From NCBI RefSeq assembly GCF_043641665.1, contig NC_092203.1:496001-560000 (forward strand): 64,000 nucleotides of DNA, in the 5' to 3' direction. This DNA is from Enoplosus armatus. Taxonomy: Eukaryota; Chordata; Actinopteri; Centrarchiformes; Enoplosidae. Numbering within the stretch: position 1 is the stretch's first letter; each line of letters opens with the position of its first letter. Position numbers and translations under genes: made by a program. This document shows, piece after piece, positions 11,506-23,076 of this stretch. The notes under the pieces were generated by a model, which was not told the origin of the DNA, searched no databases, and saw only the letters and a program-made list of their open reading frames with translations.

Positions 11506-11690
11506 TCAAGGGTGCACAACATCTGAAAACATTAATTTTTTGTCTTTGAACAAATGTACATCAAGGGTGCACAACATCTGACAACATTTCTTTTTAAACA
11601 AATGTACATCAAGGGTGCACAACATCTGAGAAAATTTATTTTTGAACAAATGCACATCAAGGGTTCACAACATCTGAGAACATTTCCTTT
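11506..11690. repeat. Short tandem repeat, ~48-55 bp unit, 4 copies
   Basis: The core 'caagggtgcacaacatctg' recurs at about 11507, 11562, 11610 and 11658 (the last with one base changed), separated by 'acattt..tttgaacaaatgtacat'. On the minus strand this lies just after the stop of the copy-1 open frame, so it would sit in its 3' untranslated region. Confidence 0.8.
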
Positions 11691-11715
11691 TTTTCTGTCT
11701 TTTTCTAAATTGTCC

Positions 11716-13533
11716 TTACATTTGTGATCTCACCATTTTAATCCTGTAGCGAAATGCATTGTAAGATCTGATGAGAATCTTCTTTTCCTTGCACTTTTCA
11801 CTGTATTGTCTGTAGGCTACCTTGATCGTCATGGTCCTGTCTGTGGGGATGAGTGACATCTCCTGAGCTGTCCATTGCTCAGAGGAATGTGCAGGTAGGT
11901 ACATTGCCTGCGACCTCTCTATCAGTCTCAGGTCATCCTGCAGTTCGACCTTCTGAGCCTCATCCTCATGTACAATGCTGTGGTTCATCCCGTCTTTGTT
12001 GTGTTGCACCAAATCCTTTTGTTCTTCTTGACATCCCGGAATTTGAACGCAGGGAAGAAGTTTAGTTTTGATTCAATGAAGCCTTGCAAAAAACACTCCT
12101 TGACATCTTTGCCAACCGTCTTCACCAATGTGTGAGCCCTGGCAAAGGTGTTTGGCGCTGGGAAGTAGTTCTTGACAGAAAGGTCCTCGCAAAGAGTCTC
12201 AAGAGACCAGGCACCTATCAGCTTTCCAGGTGGGTGTGTGGATGTCAGAGCAGACATGGGTACTTCTGTGTTCCACTTGTACAGATCCCCGAGAAGTACT
12301 CTGACAAGGGCAGCCCCAGTTACTGATGGTGCTGAATCAACTGTACGACAGAGGGGAAAAAGACGCTCAATGCGTATCTTTTGGAGGTTGTCTCTGGTCC
12401 AATGACGAATTTGGGGTGGCGTTTCCTCAGAACTTGCACTTGAATGAGGTGTCAGGTTAACCCTCTCTGTTTGCTCAGACTCTCGTCACTCACTGTACTT
12501 GTGCCCAAGGACACACTTAGTTGGAAATCCAGTGGTGATAGAGGACGCCCATAGAGAATCTCCTCAAGTGCCAGTTCACACTGGAATGCCATCCATGTGG
12601 CATGGTAGCATGCCACTCCTGCATTGTCCTGATACAGTTGTGTTAGGGTATCCACCAAATAACTCAGCACATCACAGAGGATTGAAACCAGACCCACAGT
12701 AGAATGTTCCTTGAATGGGACAAGGATTGCACGTTGCTCCAAGAGGCAAGTCAATCTCTCCAAATGGAAGTGGTGTGATGGGTCAAGGATACACGGCAGT
12801 TCAGTGTCAAATCTCACAACCTGTTCAATGCGGCATTTCAGTTGACCCACCATCCTGTCATGTAGGTCCCTCATGTGCCTCAAATAGTCCCCTGCCCGCA
12901 AGAGAAGCGCAGTTTGATAGTTAGGATGAGACAACCCACATGTCACTATAGTACCAGTCACGGGATGCTTGTATGGCATCTGAATGTGAGCATGTGATGA
13001 GTCCACATACAACTGAAGGAAGGTGAGGTTTCCTTCATTGCCAAGAACATCAAGCAACTCCTTGCTTGCATCCATCTCAGTGTTGTCCAGATTGCTCTGA
13101 AAATGTGTGGCCTCATGGATCCCCAGTGTGGTGAAGAAGTCGCCCCTGAAACCCACAAGGTCTTGCAAACCATATCTAGAAAAAAGGATATGGGTTTCAG
13201 GGTCCTTGGCCACAATTTTGCAACCAAAGTGGACAGACACAGACCTAACGTCAGATGGGTCAATGATGTCAGTTATATCCAGTTGTTCTATGTCTCTGAT
13301 TGAGCAGAAGCACCACCTTCATGAATGAACAGGTGTTGGACTTACACAACAAGCCCATCAATGTCAAAAGAAAACCTCAAAAAAGAAGTGGGGTCAGACA
13401 ATGTCGTGGAATGTATCCCAATGATTAAATCTGCATGCAAAAAGTCTCCAACATTGGGGTAGTCTGTGAAGGCACGCAAAAGATTGTTGGTGTTGGTAAA
13501 CCCAACATCAAGAAGGGCATCAGCAAGAGCCAT
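11716..13533 (-). pseudogene. Unrecognised protein family, broken copy 1
   Basis: The minus strand starts at ATG 13533 (MALADALLDVGFTNTNN..., HADLIIGIHSTTLSD, FDIDGLV) and jumps to CSFMKVVLLLNQ, so the middle segment present in copy 2 has been lost. It changes frame near 13290, then is open as DIEQLDITDIIDPSDVRSVSV, LFSRYGLQDLVG, LGIHEATHFQSNLD, LYVDSSHAHIQM, GTIVTCGLSHPNYQTALLL to about 12452. A further region after a frame change ends in a basic tail (YRQYSEKCKEKKILIRS) with stop at 11716-11718. It extends well beyond copy 2 at the C-terminal side. The protein family is unknown to me. It could be a decayed cellular gene, captured cargo of a large DNA element, or a multi-exon gene whose introns I misread as frame breaks. 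Confidence 0.6.
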
Positions 13534-13620
13534 AGCTCTGTGTGCCTGTTTGTCTGAGTGTCAAAACTGTATCTGATTGGGTTTTACAGCTTTAAGTGAT
13601 TGACATTATATATAAAATAG

Positions 13621-13656
13621 ATATAATATATCGAATATATATTCGATATATTATAT
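13621..13656. repeat. Perfect 36-bp AT-rich palindrome
   Basis: Bases 13621-13656 read identically on both strands (centre in tatata, with a 'tcga' in each arm). This could extrude as a cruciform. No function is implied. Confidence 0.85.
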
Positions 13657-13927
13657 TATATTGTATTGACGATATGTCAAGAACCGAATGAGATAGAGTG
13701 ATGGGACTTTGATCTACCGCACATGACAATGTATAAAAAACCTGAAATGATAATGGGAAAGTAAAGTCAGCCATTTTTGCTCATTCTGCGTTAATGGTAC
13801 AACTACAGCATTTGTAACGCTGCTTACAGACCTACAGATTCAAAGTAGGAGGCAGTCTCTGTTGAGCCATGGCATATCATTGCATTACCATATCAAGTTA
13901 CATTCCACTACAAAGAGGGTTTGTATC

Positions 13928-14012
13928 GTAAGGATGGCTGAGCGGTCCAAGGCGCTGCGTTAAAGTCGCAGTCTCCACTGGAGGCGTGGATTCGATTCCC
14001 ACTTTTCTGACA
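13928..14012 (+). pseudogene. tRNA-Leu-like, anticodon position AAA (probable pseudogene)
   Basis: Full length with the D-arm, the long variable arm of tRNA-Leu and a T-loop. The anticodon loop reads TTAAAGT, giving AAA instead of CAG. The acceptor stem has a mismatch (GTAAGGA) and one extra T before the 3' end, and the T-loop is TTCGATT. A T-run (gtttttcac) follows. The body is leucine type, so the AAA is more likely decay than a true Phe decoder. Confidence 0.6.
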
Positions 14013-14487
14013 GTTTTTCACTGGAAACTGTAACCATTTCCTCGAGCATGATAATGGGAAAGTAAAGTCAGCCGTTCTTGCTGTGTTCGGGTACGAGCGT
14101 AACAGAAAATACAGACAATGCTACTGACAGACATAGAAATTCAAAGTAGTAGGTAGTGTCTGGCCTCTCATGAAGCTCCAGCATCGCAATGCGAGGTCCC
14201 GTTCCCAACAAATAACAGCTGTCCGCTATCCCAGCTTTTCATTCCCTATGTGCGAACCTTTGTAAGTCACTATACATGTTTGTATACAGTAGGCCTATTT
14301 GATGCTGAATGAATTGTTTCTAGGAAGTCTTTTTCAGGTGTGGGTTCAAATCCCCCTTCTTACAGCAGGTTTTTCACCAGAACCGTTTCCTGTGACATGA
14401 TATTTGGAAAGAAAAGTCAGCTATTCAGCTGCAACGCCAGGTCCCATTCACAACGAACAGCAGCCTATCGCCATCGCAGGTTTTCAT

Positions 14488-15302
14488 TAGTGGTGGGCAG
14501 ATCAATCCAAATATCGATAATATTGATACCAACGTTGGTATTGATATTGATCGATACCAGTGTAATGAGATCGATACTTTAGTTTCAGTTTCTCTCCTGT
14601 ATGCACTGCTGCGGTTTCATCAAAGAGGCGACCTGGCTGTCTGTGTCTGTGTAAGTGCCGCTGATTTCAAGTGCCACTGCTGCCACAGCGCGGAGCAGGC
14701 ACACTTTGCTCCTCCTCCCCCCTCTTGTGTTTTTATGTTGTACCATCACGTGACTCAGCGGCGCCAGGCAAACAAGCGAGCAGGCTCAGCCGCCAGGCCC
14801 GGCCACCAGTACACACACACAAGCAGCACAGAGTCCAGAAATCCAGAAAAGAAGCGCAATGAAGGGAGAATTTTTATTTAATATTTGTATTGTTTCTGAA
14901 CACTCTACCTCAAAAAATAATTTGTTTTAATTTGTTCTCGAGTGATAATTTTGTGCACTTTGTTTATTTAAGAAAAAAATCCAGACATGACAATGTATGG
15001 GGGAAAATTGTTTTGTTACTGTTCTATTGTTTCTGAACAAAAACTTTTATTATGATAATAAGGTATTTTCTATTTACCTATAAACTTTGACCAAATTCTG
15101 TCCTGGGTTTTAACTAATTAATAATCCAAAGGAAAAATCACAAAAACACTTAAATGGTCATGAAAATTCATTCAGATTTAGCAATTGGATGATGTATCAA
15201 CCTTAATTATTAAAAAGTTATCGGTATCGGTATCGGCGATACTGGCCCTCTATTTACTTGGTATCGGATCGATACCAAATCTTGCAGTATCGCACACCAC
15301 TA
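14488..15302. mobile_element. hAT-type MITE with exact 8-bp target duplication
   Basis: The ends are TAGTGGTGGGC (14488) and, inverted, TAGTGGTGTGC (ending at 15302). The flanks are identical GTTTTCAT at 14480-14487 and 15303-15310, the 8-bp duplication typical of hAT elements. Subterminal regions are rich in 'atcgata/tatcgg' repeats (14505-14575 and 15220-15285). There is no transposase ORF, so it is non-autonomous. Other array units (e.g. near 20638, 27558, 32585) carry the same site uninterrupted as ...ccaggttttcatgtcac, proving the boundaries. Confidence 0.88.
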
Positions 15303-15840
15303 GTTTTCATGTCACTACATATGCTAGGATTACGATTAGGGCCACATGTGACTTTAAAATCAGAATCCTGACTTTGATCTCAGAATTCAGACTTTGATCT
15401 CAGAATTCTGACTTTGAAGTATGAATTTTTGCACACATGACAATGTATCAGTGCAACATTTGCAACTACAGCATTTGCAACTACAACATTTGTAACGCTG
15501 CTTACATACATACAGATTCAAAGTAGTAGGCAGTCTCTGGCCTCTCATGACCCTCCAGCTACTACTACTATCATTTCATTACCATATCAAGTTACATAGC
15601 GAAAATTGCATAGCACAAAGAGTGTTTGTGTAGTCAGGATGGCCGAGCGGCCCACTTCTGACTGTTTTTCACTGGAAACTGAAACCATTTCCTCTAGCAT
15701 GATAATGGAAAGTAAAGCTAGCTGCTCTTGCTGTGTGCAGGTGTGAGCATATGAGAAAATACAAGCAATGCTACTTACAAACATACAGATTCACAGTAGT
15801 AGGTAATGTCTGGCCTCTCATGAAGCTCCAGCTGATGCAA

Positions 15841-15988
15841 TGCCAGGTCCCGTTCCCAACAAATAGCAGCCTACCGCTATACCAGGTTTTCATGTCACTA
15901 CATATGCTAGAATGTGTTCTATGGGCTTACATGACATGAAAACCTGGGATAGCAGTAGGCTGCTATTCGTTGAGAACGGGACCTGGCA
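15841..15988. repeat. Inverted repeat with ~56-bp arms
   Basis: The left arm, 15841-15896 (tgccaggtcccgtt... to catgtc), is matched in reverse complement by 15933-15988 (gacatgaaaacctggg... to acctggca) with few differences. The loop is about 36 bp. The right arm is an inverted copy of the array's normal block, inserted next to its direct copy, so it looks like a local inversion-duplication. Confidence 0.8.
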
Positions 15989-16157
15989 TTACAGAAGAGA
16001 AATGGGGCCACATGTGACTTTAAAGTCAGAATTCTTACCTTAATCTCGGAATTCTAACTTTGATCTTGGAATTCAGACTTTGATGTCAGAATTCAGACTT
16101 TGATGTCAGAATTCTGACTTTGAAGTAAGAATGTTTCCGCACATGACAATGTATCAT

Positions 16158-16440
16158 GGGCGGCATGGTGGCGCAGTGGTTAGCACTGTCGCACGGGAAG
16201 TAAAGCTGGTTAGAGCGGGTTGGGGGTTCGATCCCCGGCTGCCCCCGTCATGTCGAAGTGTCCTTAAGCAAGACACTGAACCCTAAGCTGCTCCTGATAG
16301 AGACCAGCACCTTGCATGGCAGCTTGGTCGCCATCAGTGTGTGAATGTGTGAGTGGGTGAATGAGACTTAGCTGTAAAGCGCTTTGGGAACCATGAAGGT
16401 TGAAAGGCGCTATATAAGTGAGATTATTTACCATTTATCA
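16158..16440 (+). mobile_element. tRNA-derived SINE inserted in the array
   Basis: The head 'gggcggcatggtggcgcagtgg' with 'ggttcgatcccc' gives Pol III A-box-like and B-box elements. The body has 'tccttaagcaagacactgaacc' and the tail 'aaagcgctttggg...gcgctatataagtg...ttaccattta'. It interrupts the array motif 'aatgtatca|gtgacaatg', which is intact elsewhere (e.g. 31674-31681 and following). A short atca duplication flanks it. Similar to widespread fish SINEs; no family name given. Confidence 0.8.
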
Positions 16441-16570
16441 GTGACAATGTTCCAATAATAATCTTATCATATTGCCTATAATAATGTAACAACCAACTTT
16501 AAAAAGTGGAACCTTTAAAGTGGGACGACAGCTAAGACAATACAACCTATCCTATCCTATCTTTTGTTGA

Positions 16571-16632
16571 GGTTCCGTGGTATTAGCACTCTGGACTCTG
16601 AATCCAATCGAGTTCAAATCTCAGTGGAACCT
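16571..16632 (+). pseudogene. tRNA-Gln relic (D-arm and variable-region deletions)
   Basis: The Gln-CTG anticodon arm is intact (CTGGA CTCTGAA TCCAA), but about 7 bases of the D-arm are missing (gtattag in place of gtgtaatggttag) and the junction before the T-arm is shortened. Homologous to 31802-31869 and 33366-33433. Confidence 0.75.
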
Positions 16633-17328
16633 GGGACAACAGGTAAGAGAATGCAACCTATCCGCTGAATGATAGACCTTTGTCTGATCTTGCTGTATGT
16701 GGCAGGCGCTACGTTCAGGTTGTAGTCTCCGCTGGAGGTATGGGTTCAAATCCCACTTCACAACAGCTAAGAGAATGCAAACTATCCGCTGAATGACAGA
16801 CCTGGCAGGCGCTGCGTTCAGGTCGCAGTCTCTGCTTGAGTCGTGGATTCAAATCCCACTTCTGACAGCTTTTCACTGGAAATTGAAACCAGTTGATAAT
16901 TGGAAAGTAAAGTCATTTCATAGCCATTCTGGCTATGTTCGGCGTTAAAGGTACAACTACAGCATTTGTAACGCTGCTTACAGACATACAGATTCAAAGT
17001 AGTAGGCAGTCTCTGGGTTCAAATCCCCCTTCTGACAGCAAGTTTTTTACCAGAACTGTTTCCTATGACATTCTGACTTAGAAGTAAGAATGTTTCCGCA
17101 CATGACAATGTATCAGTGACAATGTTCAAGATTTGTTTTGTTTCACACATACGGATTAATTGTTTGTGATGATGCTGGGTGAGTTGATTATACCAAGTCT
17201 TTTTCACGTTTTGTTGTGTGTCACTGGTATTGTTGCATGCCTTCTATGTCATATTCTCCGTATTAACATACTTACATTGTGATATCATGTAAGGAAGGGT
17301 TCTGCAACAGCCTAAAAACATTTGTTGA

Positions 17329-17400
17329 GGTTCTATGGTGTAGTGGTTAGCACTCAGGACTCTGAATCCAGTGATCTGAGTTCAAATCTCAGTGGAGCCT
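17329..17400 (+). tRNA. tRNA-Gln (CTG), near-intact copy
   Basis: 72 nt. The acceptor stem pairs with two wobbles, the D-arm is normal, the loop CTCTGAA has anticodon CTG, and the T-arm is perfect (CTGAG TTCAAAT CTCAG). One mismatch in the anticodon stem (CAGGA/TCCAG). A TTTT follows within 10 bases, as a Pol III terminator. Could be functional or a recent pseudogene. Confidence 0.6.
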
Positions 17401-18765
17401 GATTTTGTGTGGTACAAAAGGTGAGAGAATGCAACCTATCTGCTGAATGACAGACATTTGTGTGATCTTGCTGTATGTGGAAGGCGCTCCGTTCAGGTTG
17501 CAGTCTCCACTGGAGGCGCTGGATGAATTGTTTGCAGGGAACCTTTTTCACGCAGTGTACAAATTCCACTTCTGACAGGTTTTTCACTCGAACCGTTTCC
17601 TGTTACATGATATTGGGAAAGAAAGGTCAGCCATTCACCTGCTGCACCGCCAGGTCCCATTCACAACCAATTGCAGCCTATCACTATCCCAGGTTTTCAT
17701 ATCACTACATAGGCTAGAATGTGTTCTATGAAAAATCCATAGAACACATTCATTATAGTAAGAAGATTTGTTTGTTTCACACAAACGGATTAATTGTTAT
17801 TGATGTGTGAATTGATTGTAGGAAGTCTTTTTCACGCTATCTTCTGTTTCACTGGTATTGTTGCATGCCTTCTATTTCATATTATCTGCATTGACGTACA
17901 TACATTGGATTGGGTTCGAATCCCACTTCTGACAGTTTTTCACTTGAAATTAGAACCATTTCCTCTAGCATGATAATGAGAAAGTAAAGTCAGCCTTTCT
18001 TGCTGCGTTCGGGTACAAACCTATGAGAAAATACAGGCAATGCTACTTAGAGAAATACAGATTCAAAATAGTAGGCAGTCTCTGGCCTCTCATGACCCTC
18101 CAGTTACTGCAACGCCATGTCCCATTCACAACGAACAGCAGCCTATTGCTATCCCAGCTTTTCATTCTGTATGTGCTAATGGTTGGAAGTCACTACACAT
18201 GCTAGAATGTGTTTGTATACAGTGGGCCTATTTGATGCTGGATGAATTGTTTGTGGGAAGTCTTGGGAAGAGTAGAGAAGAAGAAGAAGAAGAAGAGAGA
18301 GGAAAGAAAAGTCGTCCATTCTTGCCATGTTCGGGGACAAATAGTAGGAAGCGTCTGGCCTCTCATGAACCTCCAGCTGCTGCAACGGCAGGTCCCATTC
18401 ACAACAAATAGCAGCCTCTCGCTATCCAACTTTTTATTATGTATGTGTGGTCGGTTGTATCTTTTGTGTCACTGGTATTGTTGCATGCCTTCTATGTCAT
18501 ATTCTATGCATTAACATAGATACATGGTGATATCATGTAAGAAACTGTTCCACGACAGTCTGGAAAAGGTTAGCTGTGATTCCATAGTGTAATGGTTGTG
18601 ACAAAAATTGAGCCATTGCATATCATTGCATTACCATATCAAGTTACATTGCAAAAATTCCACTGCAAAGAGGGTTTGTATAATCAGGATGGCCGAGCGG
18701 TCCAAGGCGCTGCGTTCAGGTCGAACAGCAGCCTATTGCTATCTCAGGTTTTCGTGTCACTACAT

Positions 18766-19480
18766 CCAGCTTTCCAGTCACCAGTCCGTAAAGCTCCTGA
18801 AGTTCGCAGGCGACACCACCCTCATCTGATTCATCTCTGGAGAGGATGAGTCTGCCTACAGGTGGGAGATTGACCATCTGGTGACCTGGTGCAACAGCAA
18901 CAACCTGGAGCTTAACACTTCAAAGACAGTAGAGATGGTTGTAGATTTTAGGAAGAGTGCAGCCCCACCCGCCCCCATCAACCTGTGTGACTCTCCAGTG
19001 GACACTGTGGAGTCCTTCCGTTTCCTGGGCTCCATCATCAGCCAGGACCTCCGGTGGGAGCTGAACATCAGCTCCCTCATCAAGAAAGCCCAACAGAGGA
19101 TGTACTTCCTGAGGCAGCTGAGGAAGTTTAACCTGCCACAAACAATGCTGGTTCACTTCTACACTGCCATCATAGAGTCCATCCTCACCTCCTCCATTAC
19201 TGTCTGGTACGCTGCTGCCTCCACCAAGGCCAGACGCAGACTGCAGCGTATCATCCGCTCTGCAGAGAGGGTGATTGGCTGCAACCTCCCATCTCTTCAG
19301 GACCTGTACTCCTCCAGGACCCTGAGGAGAGCAGGGAAGATCGCTGCCGAACGCTGCCGACCCCTCCCACCCCGGACACTATCTGTTTGACCCCCTCCCC
19401 TCTGGCAGGAGGCTGCGGTCCATCAGGACCAAAACCTCCCGCCACAAAAACAGTTTCTTCCCCTCTGCAGTCAACCTGAT
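18766..19480 (+). mobile_element. LINE A copy 2, RT C-terminal fragment
   Basis: Encodes the C-terminal half of family A RT, largely open: SNNLELNTSKTVEMVVDFRK, SPVDTVESFRFLGSIISQDL, QQRMYFLRQLRKFNLPQ, TSSITVWYAAAS, RRLQRIIRSAERVIG, CNLPSLQDLYSSRTLRRAG, to FFPSAVNL. It is truncated at both ends and sits inside the tRNA array between block (iii) and a Leu relic. The (A)DD site is degraded to AGDTTLI (18808-18828). Confidence 0.85.
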
Positions 19481-20163
19481 CTTGTTGTATGTGGAAGGTG
19501 CTGAGTTCAGGTCGCAGTCTCCACTGGAGGCGTCGGATCAAATCCCACTTCTGACAGTTTTCACTGGAAACCGGAGCCATTTTTCTAGCATGATAATGGG
19601 AAAGTTTAGTCAGCCATTCTGTTCGGCATTAATGGTAAAACTACAGCATTTGTAACACTGCCTACAGACATGCATATTCAAAAAAGTAGGCAGTCTCTGG
19701 CCTCTCATGAACCTCAGGCTACTGCAATGCCACGTCCCATTCACAACGAATCCCAGCCTCTTGCTTCTTACCTTAATCACCAAATTCTCACTTTGATCTC
19801 GGAATTCTGCCTTTGAAGTAAGAATGTTTCCGCACATGACAATGTATGTATGACAGTGATAATGTGTCAATGATCTTATATCATATCGCCTATAATAATG
19901 TAACACTGAAGGGTGGACTACAGAGTTTTTTATGAAGGTGGATTTTCTTCATTTTTTGAAGTAAGAAGATTTGTTTTATTTCACACATACGGATGAATTG
20001 TTTGTGATGGGTGAATTGATTGTAGGAAGTCTTTTTCACATGTTATCTTTTGTGTCACTGTTATTTTTGCATGCCTTCTATGTCATATTCTCTGCATTAA
20101 AGTACATACATTGTCATATCATGTGAGAAACTGCTCTGCAAAAGCTTGCAAAACCTTTGCTGA

Positions 20164-20230
20164 GGTTCCATGGTGTAATGGTTAGCACTCTAGACTCTGA
20201 ATCCAGCTATCTTAAGTCTGGGTGGAACCT
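20164..20230 (+). pseudogene. tRNA-Gln relic (broken T-arm)
   Basis: Normal 5' half with anticodon CTG, but the anticodon stem is changed (CTAGA) and the T-arm/T-loop is deleted and scrambled (cttaagtctggg), removing the B-box. Not expected to be transcribed. Confidence 0.75.
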
Positions 20231-20977
20231 GATTTTGTGTGGGACAACAGGTAAGACAAAGCAACCTATCTTCTGAATGACAGACCTTTGTCTGATCTTG
20301 CTGTTTGTGGCAGGCGCTGCGTTCAGGTCGCAGTCTCCGCTGGAGGCCTGAGTTCAAATTCCACTTCTGACAGCTTTTCACTGGAAATTGGAACCAGTTG
20401 ATGATGGGAAAGTAAAGTCATTCCATTCTGCGATAATGGTACAAGTACAGCGTTTGTAACGCTGCTTACAGACATACAGGTTAAAAGTAGTAGGCAGTCC
20501 CTGGGTTCAAATCCTCCTTCTGACAAGTTTTTCACCAGAACTGTTTCCTGTGACATAATGTTGGGAAAGAAAGGTCAGCCATTCAACTGCGGTATCAACA
20601 GGTCCCATTCACAACGAATAGCAGCCTATCACCATCCCAGGTTTTCATGTCACTACATATGCTAGAATGTGTTCTATGGGCTTACAGGACTACAGAAGAG
20701 GAATAGGGCCACATGTGACTTTAAAGTCAGAATTCTTACCTTAATCTCGGAATTCTGACTTTGATCTTAGAATTCAGACTTTGATCTCAGAAGTCAGACT
20801 TTGATCTCAGAATTCTGACTTTGAAGTATGCATTTTTCCACACATGACAATGTATCAGTGCAACATTTGCAACTACAACATTTGTAACGCTGCTTGCATA
20901 CATACCGATTCAAAGTAGTAGGCAGTCTCTGGCCTCTCATGACCCTCCAGCTACTGCAACGCCACCTCCCATTCAAT

Positions 20978-22385
20978 TCAATTCACTTTCAATTTTATTT
21001 ATATAGATATTTATAAATAAATCTAAATAGCAGCTATAATTATAATAATACTGGAAATATGACTGATAATAGTAGTTACAGCTGTAATAATAGCTGAGAT
21101 TAATAATAGCAATAACAGCTTTAATAGTAACAGAACTACGACTAAACATAATAACTGTATTGATGAGAGTCAGGCAGGCCCATGGCAGCAGCACCCAGGC
21201 ATACCAGGACCACGATCCACAGGAACCTGCGAAACGAGAAAGCACAAAGAAACTCCGGGGAAGATATAAAGTTAATAACATGCATTGGACTGTGATGAAT
21301 GTGCAAAGATGAAGAGGGAGAGGAGGAAAGCTCAGTGCATCATGGGAAGTCCCCCAGCAGTCTAGGCCTATAGCAGCATAACTAGGGGCTGGTCCAGGCA
21401 GGCCAGAGCCAGCCATAACTATAAGCGTTATCAAAAAGCAAAGTTTTAAGCCTACTCTTAAAAGTAGAGAGTGTGTCTGCCTCCCGGACCCAAACTGGGA
21501 GCCGATTCCACAGGAGAGGAGCTTGATAGCTGAAGGCTCTAGCTCCTGTTCTGCTTTTGGAGACTCTAGGAACCACAAGCAACCCTGCATTCTGGGAGCG
21601 CAGTGCTCTAGTGGGGTAATAGGGTACTATGAGCTCTTTAAGAAATGATGGTGCCTGACCAGTAAGAGCTTTGTAAGTCAGGAGAAGGATTTTAAACTCT
21701 ATTCTAGATTTTACAGGGAGCCAGTGCAGCAAAGCTAACACAGGAGAAATATGATTTCTTTTCCTGGTTCCTGTCAGTACACATGCCGCAGCATTCTGGA
21801 TCAGCTGGAGAGTCCTCAGGGACTTATTGGGACAGGCTGATAATAAGGAATTGCAATAATCCAGCCTAGACATGACAAATGCATGGACAAGTTTTTCTGC
21901 ATCTGTTTGAGACAGGATTTTCCTGATCTTCCTGGTGGCGCTGGAGGCCAGGGCAATGCCATCTAGGGTAACAATATCCTTAGATACTGTGTTTCTGAGG
22001 TGTTCAGGGCCAAGAACAATAACTCAGAGTTCAACATCAGATAATTACAGGTCTTTATGTCCTTAAGGCATGCTTGGAGCTTGGCTAACTGATGAGGTTC
22101 TTCTGGCTTGATCGATAAATATAGCTGGGTATCATCCGCATAGCAACGAAAATGTATGGAGTGTTTTCTAATGATATCTCCTAAAGGAAGCACATATAAG
22201 GTGAATAGTATTGGTCCAAGCACAGAACCTTGTGGAACTCCATGACTGACTTTGGCGAACATGGAGGATTCATCGTTAACATGTACAAACTGAGATCGAT
22301 CTGATAAATACGACTTAAACCAGCTTAGTACGGTTCCTTTGATGCCAATTAAATGTTCCAGTCTCTGTAATAGGATATGATGATC
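20978..22385 (-). mobile_element. LINE family B copy (L2-like), minus strand
   Basis: On the minus strand, RT palm motifs ([34 protein letters not shown], [14 protein letters not shown], the intact YADD) lie at 22262-22070. Next come a thumb region and MSRLDYCNSLLSACPNKSL, LQLIQNAAACVLTG, LHWLPVKSRIEFKILLLTYK, ALRSQNAGLLVVPRVSK and WNRLPVWVREADTLSTFKSR (21873-21400). The 3' end is an (attca)-type simple tail at 20975-20995. It is inserted into the array motif 'gtcccattca|caac'. It is 5'-truncated with frame changes near 22060 and 21960; inactive. Confidence 0.85.
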
Positions 22386-22686
22386 AGCCTATCATCCATC
22401 CGCACTATGAAATTTGTCACTTGATTGACATACAGGGCAGCCAGTCTGACATCTGATCTTTTCTGACACATGGGTCACCACGCATGCACGTACAAGCGCG
22501 CCAAGTGCGGCAAAATGCATCCCTGGCTGATTCCATTCAGTGCAAGTCATCAGAGTAAGGTAATGAAAAAAAATGTACGGAGTTATATTGTCCAATGTGG
22601 GTTCATGCAGTTATGCAAGGTACACCAACATATATTGTACATATAAAGAATACTCAAAATATTTATAAATAAATATATGTTTTGCA

Positions 22687-22763
22687 TTTTTATAGTAGGT
22701 AGATCATTTTGACTTGGTCATTTTGTAAGTAGCTCGCATGCTGAAAAAGTGTGTGCACCCCTG
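22687..22763. mobile_element. Terminal fragment of a hAT-like element
   Basis: The right end is 'gcatgctgaaaaagtgtgtg' + 'cacccctg', i.e. an inverted CAGGGGTGCACAC start, with 'gacttggtcattttg' subterminal. This resembles hAT ends known from fish. The other end was not found; the AT-rich 22390-22686 may be its body. Array sequence resumes directly after it. Confidence 0.4.
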
Positions 22764-23076
22764 CAGCAGGTCTATTTGATGCTGGATGAATTGTTTGTGG
22801 GAAGTCTTGGGAAGAGTAGAAAAAAGGAAGAAGAGAAAGGAAAGAACAGTTGGCCATTCTTGCTATGTTCGGGGACAAGTAGTAGGCAACTTCTGGCCTC
22901 ACATGAACCTCCAGCTGCTGAAACAGCAGGTCCCATTTACAACAAATAGCACCCTCTCGCTATCCCAGGTTTTTATTCTGTATGTGTGATCGGTTGTATC
23001 TTCTGTGTCATATTCTCTGCATTAACATACATACATGGTGATATCATGTAAGAACCTGTTCCATGACAGTCTAGAA

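Noticed and set aside
11506..11690. CRISPR-like array
   Set aside because: The whole 48-55 bp unit repeats, including the presumed spacers; eukaryotic context and no cas genes.
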